Source: Geobacteraceae bacterium (lineage in GTDB: Bacteria; Desulfobacterota; Desulfuromonadia; Desulfuromonadales; BM103). Taken from it: a stretch of DNA of 32,331 nt. The first letter of the stretch is position 1. Each line of letters begins with the position of its first letter. Below are positions 7,040 to 16,526 of this stretch, piece after piece. The notes beneath the pieces were generated by a model. It saw only the letters and a program-made list of their open reading frames with translations, did not search any database and had not been told where the DNA came from. Where the stretch lies: NCBI GenBank assembly GCA_024640545.1, contig JAHEEU010000009.1, forward strand, positions 1-32,331, written 5' to 3'. The position numbers and the translations under genes were made by a program.

Positions 7040-8218
7040 CTACCCCTTGCGCCTCTGCAGCAGGCGCCTCGCCCTCTTCCTCGCCCCGCTCACAAGATAA
7101 GGCGTCAACCGCCCCTTCTCCTTCAGAATCGCGGTAAACATGTCCTTGCGCTTCTCCGGGGGCAGCGGCCTTTCGACACGCTCGACCAGGGAGATGGCGT
7201 CCCGGGGGCAGGCCGGCACGCAGGCGCCGCAGCCCAGGCAGCTGGCCATATTGATTGCAGCGGTGGAGCCGGGAGGACCGTCGGCCACCGAGATCGCCGC
7301 CACGTTGCAGGCTGAGAAGCAGAGCGTGCAGCCATTGCACGCCGACCTGTCGACGGCCGCCGCGAAGGGCGTTTTGGCGACCCCGTCGCTGTAACCGGCC
7401 TGCACTCCGGCCATCAGCTCGCAGCAGCAGGAGCAGCAATTGCAGATAAACGAAGGTTTATGGCGAACATTGTCGGTAATATGCGTCAGCTTGAGGTCTC
7501 TGGCCCGGTCGAGTATCGCCAGGAGTTCTGCGCTGCTTTTCTCTTCGGCAAAGCCGCGACGCACCATGAACCTCGCCGAGGTCCCCAGGGAGATGCAGGT
7601 CCCCTCGACTGGAGCCTGCTTGGTGCAGGTTTCTCCAAGGTGTTCCTTCTTGTGCCGACAGTAGCACATGCCGACCGCTCCGTAGCTGGCGGCAGAGATG
7701 ATCCTGCGGGCGCTTTCATAGGGGGTGACTTCCGAGCTGACCGGCACGGCATCATCATAGACCAGCGAACGGGTCAGGCTGGTTTTGCTGCCGAAGAATT
7801 CCCTGGCCTGCCCCTGGGCGGCATCCTCGAAGAGGTACTCGGACATCAGGCGGGCCAACTCCGGCAGCGGCAGGTCGTCGCGCTTCTTCATGAACGTGAA
7901 CTCGAAGAAACCGATCAGCCCCGGCATCAACATGTAATAAGTCGTGCCGGCGTAAGGCAGGTCCATGACCAGCCCCTTCTCGGCCATGGCATCGAGAATC
8001 GGCAGCAATCCATCTGCAGCGAGACCGGTTCCCCTGGCGAGTTCCTCGAGAGTTGCCTCCTCCAGGGGGAATTTCGAGGCCACCAGGGCTTCCTCCTCAC
8101 TGAACAGCATGGCCAGGATCCGACGCAGCCTGTCGTTGTCGACCAGGCCGACCGGGTTCTTGTTGAGCCGGTCGATGAGCGGGATAATACTGCTTTTACT
8201 GCCAAGATGGTGACCCAT
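7040..8218 (-). CDS. Cysteine-rich two-[4Fe-4S] ferredoxin-domain protein with N-terminal winged-helix-like region
   Basis: A 392-residue protein, last gene of the fad operon. Residues about 35-90 (EEALVASKFPLEEATLEELARGTGL...) look like a small winged helix. Further on come GMCYCRHKKEHLGETC near residue 184 and CNCCSCCCE near 262. A 2[4Fe-4S] ferredoxin module follows, with CNGCTLCFSACN near 294 and CLGCGACVPACP near 325. The tail is basic (GARKRARRLLQRRKG). No signal peptide or membrane segment is seen. A link to the electrons released by the acyl-CoA dehydrogenase is a reasonable inference from the operon; a redox-sensing role is an alternative. The start ATG has AAGGAG that overlaps the stop of the upstream gene. 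Confidence 0.8.
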   Translation of the reverse strand: MGHHLGSKSSIIPLIDRLNKNPVGLVDNDRLRRILAMLFSEEEALVASKFPLEEATLEELARGTGLAADGLLPILDAMAEKGLVMDLPYAGTTYYMLMPGLIGFFEFTFMKKRDDLPLPELARLMSEYLFEDAAQGQAREFFGSKTSLTRSLVYDDAVPVSSEVTPYESARRIISAASYGAVGMCYCRHKKEHLGETCTKQAPVEGTCISLGTSARFMVRRGFAEEKSSAELLAILDRARDLKLTHITDNVRHKPSFICNCCSCCCELMAGVQAGYSDGVAKTPFAAAVDRSACNGCTLCFSACNVAAISVADGPPGSTAAINMASCLGCGACVPACPRDAISLVERVERPLPPEKRKDMFTAILKEKGRLTPYLVSGARKRARRLLQRRKG

Positions 8219-8227
8219 GCTGACTCC

Positions 8228-9193
8228 TTATGCGCTCGTCGCGGCGCTGGCCGGTGGTCCGGCCGTTTGCATAAACTTTTCGGCAACCTGCTGAAACAGA
8301 CCGATCCGCTCGAGAGCGCTGCGCAATTGACCGGGATCAGAGAGGAAGTCCTTCATGAAAATGACTTCCGACGCTTTCAGGTAGTAGAAAAATGGTGCGC
8401 GCTGCCCAGTGCCAAACAGCCGGCCGACGATGTGGGCCACATCATCCAGCCTGGCAAACTGCTTCAGCTGGGCGGCCCGGTCCAGCAGCTTGCCGACATA
8501 AAAGAGGATCGATTCGTCGATCGAAACGATCGATTCCCGGTGCCCCGGGAGTATCTGCCGGCCGCGCAGTGCCGCCAGTTTGCCAAGGGTTGTGCAATAA
8601 GCCCGGTAATTCTTGAAGCGTCGACCGGTTTCCAGGTCGATATCGAGCAGCGGGACCTGGAAGATCCCCCGCAGCAGCACGTCGCCGGTGACCGCCCAGT
8701 GCGGCCCGGCCAGGACCAGGTCACTCTGCGAGTGCCCGGGGCAGGCGATGACCTCCAGCCCGAGATGCTCCGGGAGGTCGCTCTCGACCGTCCGGTACCT
8801 TTCCGGGAGACCGGGGAAGACCTCGCCTTCGGCCATTTCCCGCCGAAAATCACCCAGGAACTTGTCGTCGAAGCCTGCCGCCAGCAGCAGTTCGCCCAGC
8901 TTTGCCAGGCGCTCTTCGTGCCTGACGAATTTCAGGATGTCCCGGTACGGCAGGTAGAGGGTCGCAGCTGTCTCCCGGGCAAGCCAGGAGATCAATCCGC
9001 AATGGTCGATATGGCAATGCGTGACGACGACATGCCTGAGTCGGGCAAGATCAAGCTCCCGGCGCAGGGATTCCCGGGCTTCCCCGGTCGGCGGCCCGGT
9101 GTCGAACAGGACCAGTTCCCCACCGAGTTCGCCGGAATAGCAATGGACCGGGCCAACCGGGTAAATCGTGCTGATGGTGTGCTGACGAATCAC
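8228..9193 (-). CDS. Metallo-beta-lactamase-fold hydrolase
   Basis: A 321-residue MBL-fold protein. The metal-binding signature THCHIDHCG gives H59, H61, D63 and H64. Later metal ligands are likely the His of CPGHSQSD, the Asp of VTGDVLL and the His of LPGHRES. The C-terminal 100 residues are helical, as in MBL-fold thioesterases and related hydrolases that act on CoA or glutathione thioesters. The substrate is unknown; the operon suggests an acyl-CoA or another thioester. The start is GTG 9191-9193 with a weak ribosome site, 22 bp after the fadE stop, so it may rely on coupled translation. Confidence 0.8.
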   Translation of the reverse strand: MIRQHTISTIYPVGPVHCYSGELGGELVLFDTGPPTGEARESLRRELDLARLRHVVVTHCHIDHCGLISWLARETAATLYLPYRDILKFVRHEERLAKLGELLLAAGFDDKFLGDFRREMAEGEVFPGLPERYRTVESDLPEHLGLEVIACPGHSQSDLVLAGPHWAVTGDVLLRGIFQVPLLDIDLETGRRFKNYRAYCTTLGKLAALRGRQILPGHRESIVSIDESILFYVGKLLDRAAQLKQFARLDDVAHIVGRLFGTGQRAPFFYYLKASEVIFMKDFLSDPGQLRSALERIGLFQQVAEKFMQTAGPPASAATSA

Positions 9194-9215
9194 CGCAGCA
9201 CCGATTCAGATCGGC

Positions 9216-10994
9216 TCAAAACAGGTACTTCTCCTCGTCGCTGACCGCCTGCGCCAGGAGACGCTTGGCCTGCAGCAACCCGGTCGCGTCATACTTGGCA
9301 AAGCGGCGTACCCCGGAAAGGATCATCAACAGAGTATCCCCCTCTTCGATATAGAAGGCGCCTTTCCTGGCTGCCGTACCAGCGGCCTCCGAGGCGTTGA
9401 AGGCAAAGATCTTGACGACCGCCGCGAGCAGCTTCTGCTTCTGTTCTCCCGCGCTCCGAGCCGCTTGTTCCGCCCGCAGGACGGCGCTTTCAATGGCAAA
9501 GATCTGGATTGCCATGTCGGCGGCCGCGAGCAGGATTTCCTGTTCATTGGCCAGCTTGTCCATGTGCTTCTGGACCGCAGTCCCAGCCAGGATCAGAAAG
9601 AGCGTCTTGAGATTTTTCAGGAGCACTTTTTCCGCGGCGAAGGGGACCGAGGTGTCCAGTTCCTCGAAGCTCGGGGTCATCAACGACTCGAAGGCCTTCA
9701 TCGCCTCGGCCTGCAGGGGGAGCTCCCCCTTCATCGACTTGCGCAGGATCATACCGGGGATCAGCAGCCGGTTGATCTCGTTGGTCCCCTCGAAAATCCG
9801 GTTGATCCGCTCGTCACGATAAAACCGCTCGGCCGGGTAATCGCTAACAAAACCGTACCCGCCATGGATCTGCACCACCTCGTCGACCACCCGGGCCAGC
9901 ACGTCACTGCAAAAGACCTTGGAGATGGCGCACTCCGTTGCATATTCCTCGATCCCCTTCTGGTACTCGACGTAATAATTGTCGATCCCCTTGTCGATGG
10001 TCGCCAGCCGGTTATCAAGCAGCCCGGCCAGGCGATAGACCAGGGACTCGGCGGCAAAAATATCCGCGTTGAGGTCGGCGATCTTTTCCCGGATAGCGCC
10101 GAACTCGCTGATCGCCTGGCCGAACTGTTTGCGCTCGTTGGCGTACTTGACGCCGACCAGCATCGCCTGCTTGGCGGCACCGGTGACACAGGCACCGAGC
10201 TTGAATCGCCCGACGTTGAGCACGTTGAAAGCGATCTTGTGCCCCTTGCCGATCTCACCGAGCAGGTTTTCCACGGGGACCTTGCAGTTGTCGAGAATGA
10301 TCTGGGTCGTCGACGACCCCTTGATGCCGAGCTTCTTCTCCTCGGCGCCGACGACCAGCCCTTGGAAATCCTTCTCGACCAGGAAGGCGGTCAAGTGCTC
10401 CTTGTCGATCTTGGCGAACACCGTGAAGAGGTTGGCAAAACTGCCGTTGGTGATGAACTGCTTGGTGCCATTGAGCAGATAGTGCTGACCGTCGTCGCTG
10501 AGGACAGCCGTCGCCCGCGCCCCCAGCGCATCGCTGCCCGAACCCGGCTCGGTCAGGCAGTAGGCCGAGATCCACTCGCCGGTGATGATTTTCTCGAGGT
10601 ACTTTTGTTTCTGGGCCGCCGTCCCGTAATAGACCAGCGGCAGGGTACCGATCCCGGTGTGAGCCGCATAGGCGACAGAGAACGAACCGGCGGGGGCGAT
10701 CTTCTCGCCGACCAGCATACTGGTCGCCTTGTCGAGTTCCAGACCGCCGTACTCTTCGGGGGCATCGATCATCAGCAGGCCGAGTTCGCCGCATTTGCGC
10801 ATCCCTTCGACCACCAGGTCGAAATTCTGCGCTTCTATCTCGTCGAGATGCGGCAGGATTTCATGCTCCACAAACTGCTCGGTGGTTTCGGCAATCTGCT
10901 TCTGCTCATCGGTAAACTGCTCGGGGGTAAAAACCTCGTCGCAAGCCACTTCGGTAATTAAAAATTCACCGCCCTTGAAAATTCTCTCAGCCAT
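9216..10994 (-). CDS. fadE: Acyl-CoA dehydrogenase (FadE type, long form)
   Basis: A 592-residue flavoprotein that makes the 2,3-double bond in acyl-CoA, the first step of beta-oxidation. N-terminal helices are followed by the FAD/substrate block YCLTEPGSGSDA (145-156) and the middle beta domain. C-terminal motifs are VQIHGGYGFVSDYPAER and RIFEGTNEINRLL, in which E402 is the expected catalytic base. An extra helical domain of about 170 residues follows, as in VLCAD/ACAD9 and Bacillus FadE (about 594 residues). The ATG at 10992-10994 has AAAGAGGTG upstream. The gene order fadN-fadA-fadE matches the Bacillus subtilis fadNAE operon. Electrons would leave through ETF, which is not encoded here. 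Confidence 0.93.
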   Translation of the reverse strand: MAERIFKGGEFLITEVACDEVFTPEQFTDEQKQIAETTEQFVEHEILPHLDEIEAQNFDLVVEGMRKCGELGLLMIDAPEEYGGLELDKATSMLVGEKIAPAGSFSVAYAAHTGIGTLPLVYYGTAAQKQKYLEKIITGEWISAYCLTEPGSGSDALGARATAVLSDDGQHYLLNGTKQFITNGSFANLFTVFAKIDKEHLTAFLVEKDFQGLVVGAEEKKLGIKGSSTTQIILDNCKVPVENLLGEIGKGHKIAFNVLNVGRFKLGACVTGAAKQAMLVGVKYANERKQFGQAISEFGAIREKIADLNADIFAAESLVYRLAGLLDNRLATIDKGIDNYYVEYQKGIEEYATECAISKVFCSDVLARVVDEVVQIHGGYGFVSDYPAERFYRDERINRIFEGTNEINRLLIPGMILRKSMKGELPLQAEAMKAFESLMTPSFEELDTSVPFAAEKVLLKNLKTLFLILAGTAVQKHMDKLANEQEILLAAADMAIQIFAIESAVLRAEQAARSAGEQKQKLLAAVVKIFAFNASEAAGTAARKGAFYIEEGDTLLMILSGVRRFAKYDATGLLQAKRLLAQAVSDEEKYLF

Positions 10995-11045
10995 GGTTCA
11001 CCTCTTTAAAAAGAAGACAGATAAAAATCGCCGCGGGTCGCCTCG

Positions 11046-12218
11046 TTACACCCGCTCAAAAATTCCGGCCGCACCCATCCCTCCGCCAATACACATCGAC
11101 ACCATACCGTAGCGCGTCTGGCGCCGCCCCATCTCGTGCAGCAGGGTCGCCGTCAGCTTGGCTCCGGTGCAGCCCAGGGGATGGCCCAGGGCGATCGCTC
11201 CGCCGTTGACGTTGGTGATCTCCGGGGTCAACCCCAGTTCCTTGATCACTGCCAACGATTGAGCGGCGAAGGCTTCGTTGAGTTCAATCAGGCCGAGGTC
11301 CGCCTGCTGCAGGCCGGCCAGCCTGAGTGCTGCGGGGATCGCCTCGACCGGGCCGATGCCCATGATCTCGGGTGGGACCCCCTTGACAGCGAAAGCCACG
11401 AAACGGGCCAGGGGGTCCTTGCCGATTTCCTTGAGGAAGGCTTCGGACACCACCAGGGTGGCGGCAGCACCGTCGGTCATCTGCGAAGAGTTGCCGGCCG
11501 TCACCGTGCCGTCGACCTTGAAAGCCGGTTTGAGCCGTGCCAACCCCTCGACGGTAGTGTCGGCGCGTACGCCATCGTCGATGCTGACCACTTCACGCTC
11601 CTGCTTCACTTTCCCCTTGCTGACCGCGGTCTTTTCGATCTCCACCGGGATGATCTCGTCGTTGAAACGTCCGGCCGCGATGGCCGCTGCGGCCTTGGCG
11701 TGGCTGGCGGCGGCAAAGGTGTCCTGAGCCGGGCGATCGATCCCGTACCTGTCTGCCACCAGTTCGGCCGTGATGCCCATCGAGGCGAAGGCTTCCGGCC
11801 ATTCGGCGACCAGCCCTGGATTGGCGCTGTACTTGTTGCCGCCCATCGGCACGATGGTCATCGACTCGACGCCGCCGGCGACGATGCAGTCGGCAAAGCC
11901 GGCCATGATGCGCTCTGCGGCCAACGCGATAGCCTGCAGCCCGGAGGAACAGAACCGATTGATGGTCTGGGCCGGCACCTGGTAGGGGATGCCGGCTTTG
12001 AGCGCGGCCATCCGCGCCACGTTCATGCCCTGCTCACCTTCCGGGAAAGCGCAGCCGAGCAGGATGTCGTCAATGCGCGCGACGTCGATGCCGACACGAT
12101 CGACCAGGCCCGCCAGGGCGGCGGCCGCCAGGTCGTCCGGACGCATGTCCTTGAACTTGCCTTTTTTGGCACGGCAGCCGGGGGTGCGGTAGGAAGCCAG
12201 GATGTAGGCGGTTTTCAT
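11046..12218 (-). CDS. fadA: Acetyl-CoA C-acyltransferase (3-ketoacyl-CoA thiolase)
   Basis: A 390-residue thiolase that cleaves 3-ketoacyl-CoA with CoA to acetyl-CoA and a shortened acyl-CoA, the last step of each beta-oxidation round. The catalytic triad is visible: nucleophile C90 in [11 protein letters not shown]346 in [10 protein letters not shown] and C376 in [14 protein letters not shown] chose the ATG at 12216-12218 because GGGAGGA lies just upstream and the family N-terminus ([15 protein letters not shown]) starts there; the longer open frame reaches 12320 inside fadN. It lies 32 bp after fadN and 51 bp before fadE in the same operon. Confidence 0.95.
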   Translation of the reverse strand: MKTAYILASYRTPGCRAKKGKFKDMRPDDLAAAALAGLVDRVGIDVARIDDILLGCAFPEGEQGMNVARMAALKAGIPYQVPAQTINRFCSSGLQAIALAAERIMAGFADCIVAGGVESMTIVPMGGNKYSANPGLVAEWPEAFASMGITAELVADRYGIDRPAQDTFAAASHAKAAAAIAAGRFNDEIIPVEIEKTAVSKGKVKQEREVVSIDDGVRADTTVEGLARLKPAFKVDGTVTAGNSSQMTDGAAATLVVSEAFLKEIGKDPLARFVAFAVKGVPPEIMGIGPVEAIPAALRLAGLQQADLGLIELNEAFAAQSLAVIKELGLTPEITNVNGGAIALGHPLGCTGAKLTATLLHEMGRRQTRYGMVSMCIGGGMGAAGIFERV

Positions 12219-12250
12219 CTTTATCCTCCCTCGAGGGAACTCGGTGTGAT

Positions 12251-14638
12251 TTAGTTGCGCAGCGGCCTGCCCGTTTTGAGCATATGCTGGATACGCTCGG
12301 CAGTCTTCCGGTTGCCGCACAGCCTGAGGAATCCTTCACGCTCCAGCTGCAGCAGGTAGTCCTCGGAGATCGGCGTACCGGCCGGCACGTCGCCACCGCA
12401 GATGATCGAGGCGATGGTGCCGCCCATCTCCGCTTCGTAGGGGGTGGCGAAGCCACCCATCTGCAGGTTCCAGAGCTGGCTCTTGATGCTGGCGGCGATG
12501 CTGCGCCCCGGAGCCGGGAGATTCTCCTGCGGCCGCTTCGGCCGGTAGTTGACCGCCAGGGCGAGGACTTTCTGCTTGGCATCGGCGAGCAGCCGGTCGA
12601 GATCCATGCTGATGCTGTCACCTTCCCGCATATAACCCATGCCGGGGAGCTCGGCGGCCCCCATGGAGACTTTGGCCATGCCGATCTGCTGGAAGTGTTT
12701 GAAAATAAACGGCGAGACGTCGATGTCGTACTTGCCGGCCAGGGCCGTCGCCCGCAGGCACATCTCCTTGGTCCCGCCACCGGCAGGCAGCAGACCGACG
12801 CCGATCTCGACCAGGCCCATATAGGTTTCCGCGTAGGCATTGATGGCCGCCGCGTGGAGGCAGAACTCGCAGCCGCCGCCGAGGGCCATGTGGTGGGGGG
12901 CGGCCACCACCGGCACCCTGGCGCACTTGATCGCCATGGTCGCTCTCTGGAAGGCCCGCACCATCATGTCGATATCTTCGTAGGCCCCCTCCGCCATGGC
13001 CACCGCCAGGAGCATCAGGTTGGCACCGACCGAGAAATTGGCGCCCTGGTTGCCGATCACCAGGCCGACACCATCCGTTTCGGCCCGCTTGATCGCCTTG
13101 TGGGTCATGGCCAGGATATCGCCGCTGACCGCGTTCATCTTCGAGTGGAACTCCAGGGCGAAAACCCCGTCGCCGAGATCGAGGGTCGAGCAGCCGGCGC
13201 TCTTCTCGACCACGCCGCCGCTCTTCTTCAGAACATGCAGGTTGATCTGCCCGGGCTTGAGAGGCAGTGGCCGGTACTCTCCGGCCCGCACATCGAAATA
13301 CTCCTTCTGCCCCGACTCGTTGAAACGATAGAAGCGCTCGACCTTGCGAAGGATTTCGGGGATGGCCACGCCGTCACTTTCTGCGCGCTGCACGAAGCTG
13401 GCGACGCCGATGGCGTCGAACATTTCAAAGGGCCCGATTTCCCAGTTGAAGCCCCACTTCATGGCGTTGTCGACGTTGACGATGTCGTCGGCGATCTCGG
13501 GGATGCGCTTGACGGTGTAGATCAGGGTGTCACGCAGGTTTTTCCAGGCGTACTCGGCCGCCTTGTCTTGCCCATCGACCACCATCTTCACCTTCCGGGC
13601 CGGATCGTCGATCATCTTTACGGCGGCCAGCGAAGCGAACTTCGGCTTTTCCGCAGGCTTAAATTCACCGCTGGTGTAGTCGTAATAGAAGATCTGGCGC
13701 TTGCCGTCGACCTGCTCCTTGCGATAGAAGCCGCCCTTGCTCTTGTTGCCGAGCAGGCCCTTGTCGACCATCTGCGTCATGAACCCGGGGACCTTGAAGA
13801 CCTCGCGCTCATCATCGTCCGGAAGCTGCTGGTAGGAGTTGTTGCCGACGTGTATCAGGGTGTCGATACCGACCAGGTCTGCGGTGCGGAAGGCTGCCGA
13901 CTTGGGACGGGCAGTGGCCGGGCCGGCGACGGCATCGACCTCTTCCACGGTCATGCCCATCGCCACCATGTGCTCGATCCCCTTGTAGATGGCATAGACG
14001 CCGATGCGGTTGGCGATGAAATTGGGGGTGTCCTTGGCGTAGACGATGCCCTTGCCGAGCCGGCGGCTGATGAAGTCGGCCATCCCCTCGACCACAGCCG
14101 GGTCTGTCTCGCGGCAGGGGACGATTTCGAGCAGGCGCATGTAGCGGGGCGGGTTGAAGAAATGGGTGGCCAGGAAATTCCGGCGCACCTCCTGCGACAG
14201 TCCCTCGGCCATGGCATTGACCGAGAGGCCGCTGGTATTGGTCGACAGGATCGCGCCCGACGCCAGGTGAGGCAGCAGCCTGGCGAACAGGCTTTGCTTG
14301 ATCGGCAGGTGCTCTACGACCACCTCGATGACCCAGTCGCACGTCTTGATCCGGGCCAGGTCATCATCGAAGTTGCCCACCTCGACCTGGCCGGCGTACT
14401 CCTTGAGGTAGAACGGCGCCGGCTTCATCGTCAGCAGGCCATCCAGGCCTTTGCGGGCGATCCGGTTGCGCACTTGCGGGCTGTCGAGGGTCAGGCCCGC
14501 AGCCTGCTCTTCGCCGCTCAATTCCCGTGGCACCATGTCGAGCAGCAGGACATCAAGAGCTGCATTGGCCAGATGGGCGGCAATCGTGGCGCCCATTACC
14601 CCTGCGCCAAGCACTGCCACGCGATTGATTTGCCTCAT
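12251..14638 (-). CDS. fadN: 3-Hydroxyacyl-CoA dehydrogenase / enoyl-CoA hydratase fusion (FadN type)
   Basis: A 795-residue bifunctional enzyme that hydrates enoyl-CoA and then oxidises the 3-hydroxyacyl-CoA with NAD+. The dehydrogenase comes first: Rossmann motif GAGVMG at 11-16 and H159 in ATHFFNPPRYM as the catalytic His. The crotonase domain lies in the C-terminal part, with oxyanion-hole segments NFSVGANL and MALGGG, and the two catalytic glutamates E591 (GGGCEF) and E611 (LVEIGVG), 20 residues apart as in rat hydratase. This HAD-then-ECH order is that of Bacillus FadN, the reverse of E. coli FadB. Its ATG overlaps the fadD stop (ATGA), so translation is coupled. Confidence 0.93.
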   Translation of the reverse strand: MRQINRVAVLGAGVMGATIAAHLANAALDVLLLDMVPRELSGEEQAAGLTLDSPQVRNRIARKGLDGLLTMKPAPFYLKEYAGQVEVGNFDDDLARIKTCDWVIEVVVEHLPIKQSLFARLLPHLASGAILSTNTSGLSVNAMAEGLSQEVRRNFLATHFFNPPRYMRLLEIVPCRETDPAVVEGMADFISRRLGKGIVYAKDTPNFIANRIGVYAIYKGIEHMVAMGMTVEEVDAVAGPATARPKSAAFRTADLVGIDTLIHVGNNSYQQLPDDDEREVFKVPGFMTQMVDKGLLGNKSKGGFYRKEQVDGKRQIFYYDYTSGEFKPAEKPKFASLAAVKMIDDPARKVKMVVDGQDKAAEYAWKNLRDTLIYTVKRIPEIADDIVNVDNAMKWGFNWEIGPFEMFDAIGVASFVQRAESDGVAIPEILRKVERFYRFNESGQKEYFDVRAGEYRPLPLKPGQINLHVLKKSGGVVEKSAGCSTLDLGDGVFALEFHSKMNAVSGDILAMTHKAIKRAETDGVGLVIGNQGANFSVGANLMLLAVAMAEGAYEDIDMMVRAFQRATMAIKCARVPVVAAPHHMALGGGCEFCLHAAAINAYAETYMGLVEIGVGLLPAGGGTKEMCLRATALAGKYDIDVSPFIFKHFQQIGMAKVSMGAAELPGMGYMREGDSISMDLDRLLADAKQKVLALAVNYRPKRPQENLPAPGRSIAASIKSQLWNLQMGGFATPYEAEMGGTIASIICGGDVPAGTPISEDYLLQLEREGFLRLCGNRKTAERIQHMLKTGRPLRN

Positions 14639-16491
14639 GAGTGTCCTCCATTATCCGTCTGCGAATGGTTTTCGGGGCCATTGCCGTTATGCAGGTAAAG
14701 ACGTTCGATCCGATCCTGGTATTTGCTGTAAATCACTTTGCGTTTGAGCTTGAGCGTCGGGGTCAGTTCCCCCCCCTCTACCGAGAAATCACGCGGCAGC
14801 AGGATGAACTTCTTGATGGTCTGGTAGGGCGGCTGTTTTTCATTTTGTAATCGCACACGTTCTTCGTAAAGCTTGTGGACCTTCTGGTTGACGACCAGTT
14901 CCTCCACATCCAGGTAATCGAGACCTTCGTCCCGGCCCAGCTGGATCAACCTTTCCAGGTTCGGGGTCAAAAGCGCGACCAGATAAGGCTTGCGGTCGCC
15001 GTAAACGTAGGCCTGGGAGATATACTTGTCCATCCGGAGGTCATTCTCGAGGGGCTGCGGGGCAATGTTCTTGCCTCCGGAGGTTATGATGATCTCTTTT
15101 TTCCGATCGACGATATAAACGTAGCCGTCCTCGTCGATCCTGGCAATATCACCGGTATGCAGCCAGCCGTCCTGGATCACCTGCGCGGTCTCGTCCGGGG
15201 CGTTGTAATAGCCGCGCATCACCTGCGGCCCGCGCACCAGGAGCTCACCGTCTTCGGCAAGCTTGACCTCGGTCCCCGGCAGGGGCGTCCCCACCGAGCC
15301 ATAGCGAACCTTCCATGGGCTGTTCAGCGTCACGGCCGGGCTGGTCTCGGTGAGCCCGTAGCCTTCGAAGGTCGGGATCCCTATGACCCACATGAATTCA
15401 TTGACGACCTTGTCGAGCGGAGCGCCGCCGGAGATAAAATAGCGCAGGCTACCGCCGAAGCGCTGGCGGATTTTCCGGAAGACCAGCCGGTCGAAGAAGC
15501 GGTACTGAATCCCCAGCAGGCCCTTGGGCCCTGGGTTTATGTAGCGCAGCTCGATATACTTGCAGCCTATTTCTATCGCCTTGTGGAAGAGGCTGCGCTT
15601 CAACGGGTGCATCTGGTGAACGTCTTCATAGACCCGTGCATAGATCTTCTCGAAGAGCCGCGGGACGCTGACCATCACGGTCGGGTGCACCTCCTGCATG
15701 TTCTCGACGACCTTGTCGGCGCTCTCGCAGAACGCCACCCGGCACCCTGCCATCAGCGGTGCATAGTAGCCGGCCGTGCGCTCAAGGACATGGCTCAAGG
15801 GGAGAAAGCTGAGAAAGGTCTCGTCCATACTGAGCGCCTCGAGCTTCTGCAGCCCGTAATAGGTGTCGTAGAGCACGTTGGCCTGGGTGAGCATGACCCC
15901 CTTGGGGACGCCGGTCGTTCCGGAGGTATAAATGATCGTTATCAGGTCCGTGGACTTGATGGCATCTATGCAGCGCTCGATTTCAGCGTGTTCCTGCTCC
16001 GCGAGCGGGTGGGAGATTTCCGACAGCTGGTAGAGGGTATAAACGGGGAGCTCGTGGCTGCCGAGAAACCGCTCGAAGGAAATGACCTGCTCCAGGGCAG
16101 GCATCTGCTCACGGACCTTGATCAGCTTCTCATATTGGAGACGGTTCGAGACAAAGACGATTTTTGCGCCGCTGTGGTTGATCACGTAAGCAGCCTGCTC
16201 AGCCGTGTTGGTCGCATAAATGGGGACAGTCACCCCCCGGGCAGACTGGATGGAGAAATCCGCAATCGCCCAGCCGGCACGGTTCTCGGAAAAGATCGCC
16301 ACCCTGTCTCCCGGGGCCAGACCTGCCTTGCGCAGGCCGCGGGCCGCCATGAGCACCCGCTCATAGAAGCTGCGGTAAGTTAAAGACAGGTATTCACCGT
16401 CTTTCTTGTAGCTGATGGCAACCCGGTCCGCATAACGTTGAGCATTGGACCTGAGCATTTCAGGGACCGACTGACAAGGCAATTCATACAT
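14635..16491 (-). CDS. fadD: Long-chain acyl-CoA synthetase (AMP-forming)
   Basis: A 618-residue adenylate-forming ligase that activates fatty acids to acyl-CoA with ATP. The ATP-binding signature TIIYTSGTTGVPKGVMLT lies near residue 186, and YGLTETSPAVTLN and the hinge block VDRKKEIIITSGGKNIAPQPLEN follow. The C-terminal Lys region (PTLKLKRKVI) fits FadD/LACS-type enzymes acting on long chains. It is the first gene of the minus-strand fad operon, with GGAGGAG before the ATG and a promoter/operator 40-65 bp upstream. Besides feeding beta-oxidation it could in principle activate free polyunsaturated acids for OleA encoded next door; that is inference. Confidence 0.93.
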   Translation of the reverse strand: MYELPCQSVPEMLRSNAQRYADRVAISYKKDGEYLSLTYRSFYERVLMAARGLRKAGLAPGDRVAIFSENRAGWAIADFSIQSARGVTVPIYATNTAEQAAYVINHSGAKIVFVSNRLQYEKLIKVREQMPALEQVISFERFLGSHELPVYTLYQLSEISHPLAEQEHAEIERCIDAIKSTDLITIIYTSGTTGVPKGVMLTQANVLYDTYYGLQKLEALSMDETFLSFLPLSHVLERTAGYYAPLMAGCRVAFCESADKVVENMQEVHPTVMVSVPRLFEKIYARVYEDVHQMHPLKRSLFHKAIEIGCKYIELRYINPGPKGLLGIQYRFFDRLVFRKIRQRFGGSLRYFISGGAPLDKVVNEFMWVIGIPTFEGYGLTETSPAVTLNSPWKVRYGSVGTPLPGTEVKLAEDGELLVRGPQVMRGYYNAPDETAQVIQDGWLHTGDIARIDEDGYVYIVDRKKEIIITSGGKNIAPQPLENDLRMDKYISQAYVYGDRKPYLVALLTPNLERLIQLGRDEGLDYLDVEELVVNQKVHKLYEERVRLQNEKQPPYQTIKKFILLPRDFSVEGGELTPTLKLKRKVIYSKYQDRIERLYLHNGNGPENHSQTDNGGHS

Positions 16492-16526
16492 GGCGGGACA
16501 ACTCCTCCGAACAGGCTCTACCTAGG

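Noticed and set aside
12284-14698. Open frame of about 800 codons on the plus strand opposite fadN
   Set aside because: Antisense to a certain gene with clear catalytic motifs; long frames of this kind are usual in GC-rich DNA. Its His/Asp/Gly-rich translation has no recognisable domain.
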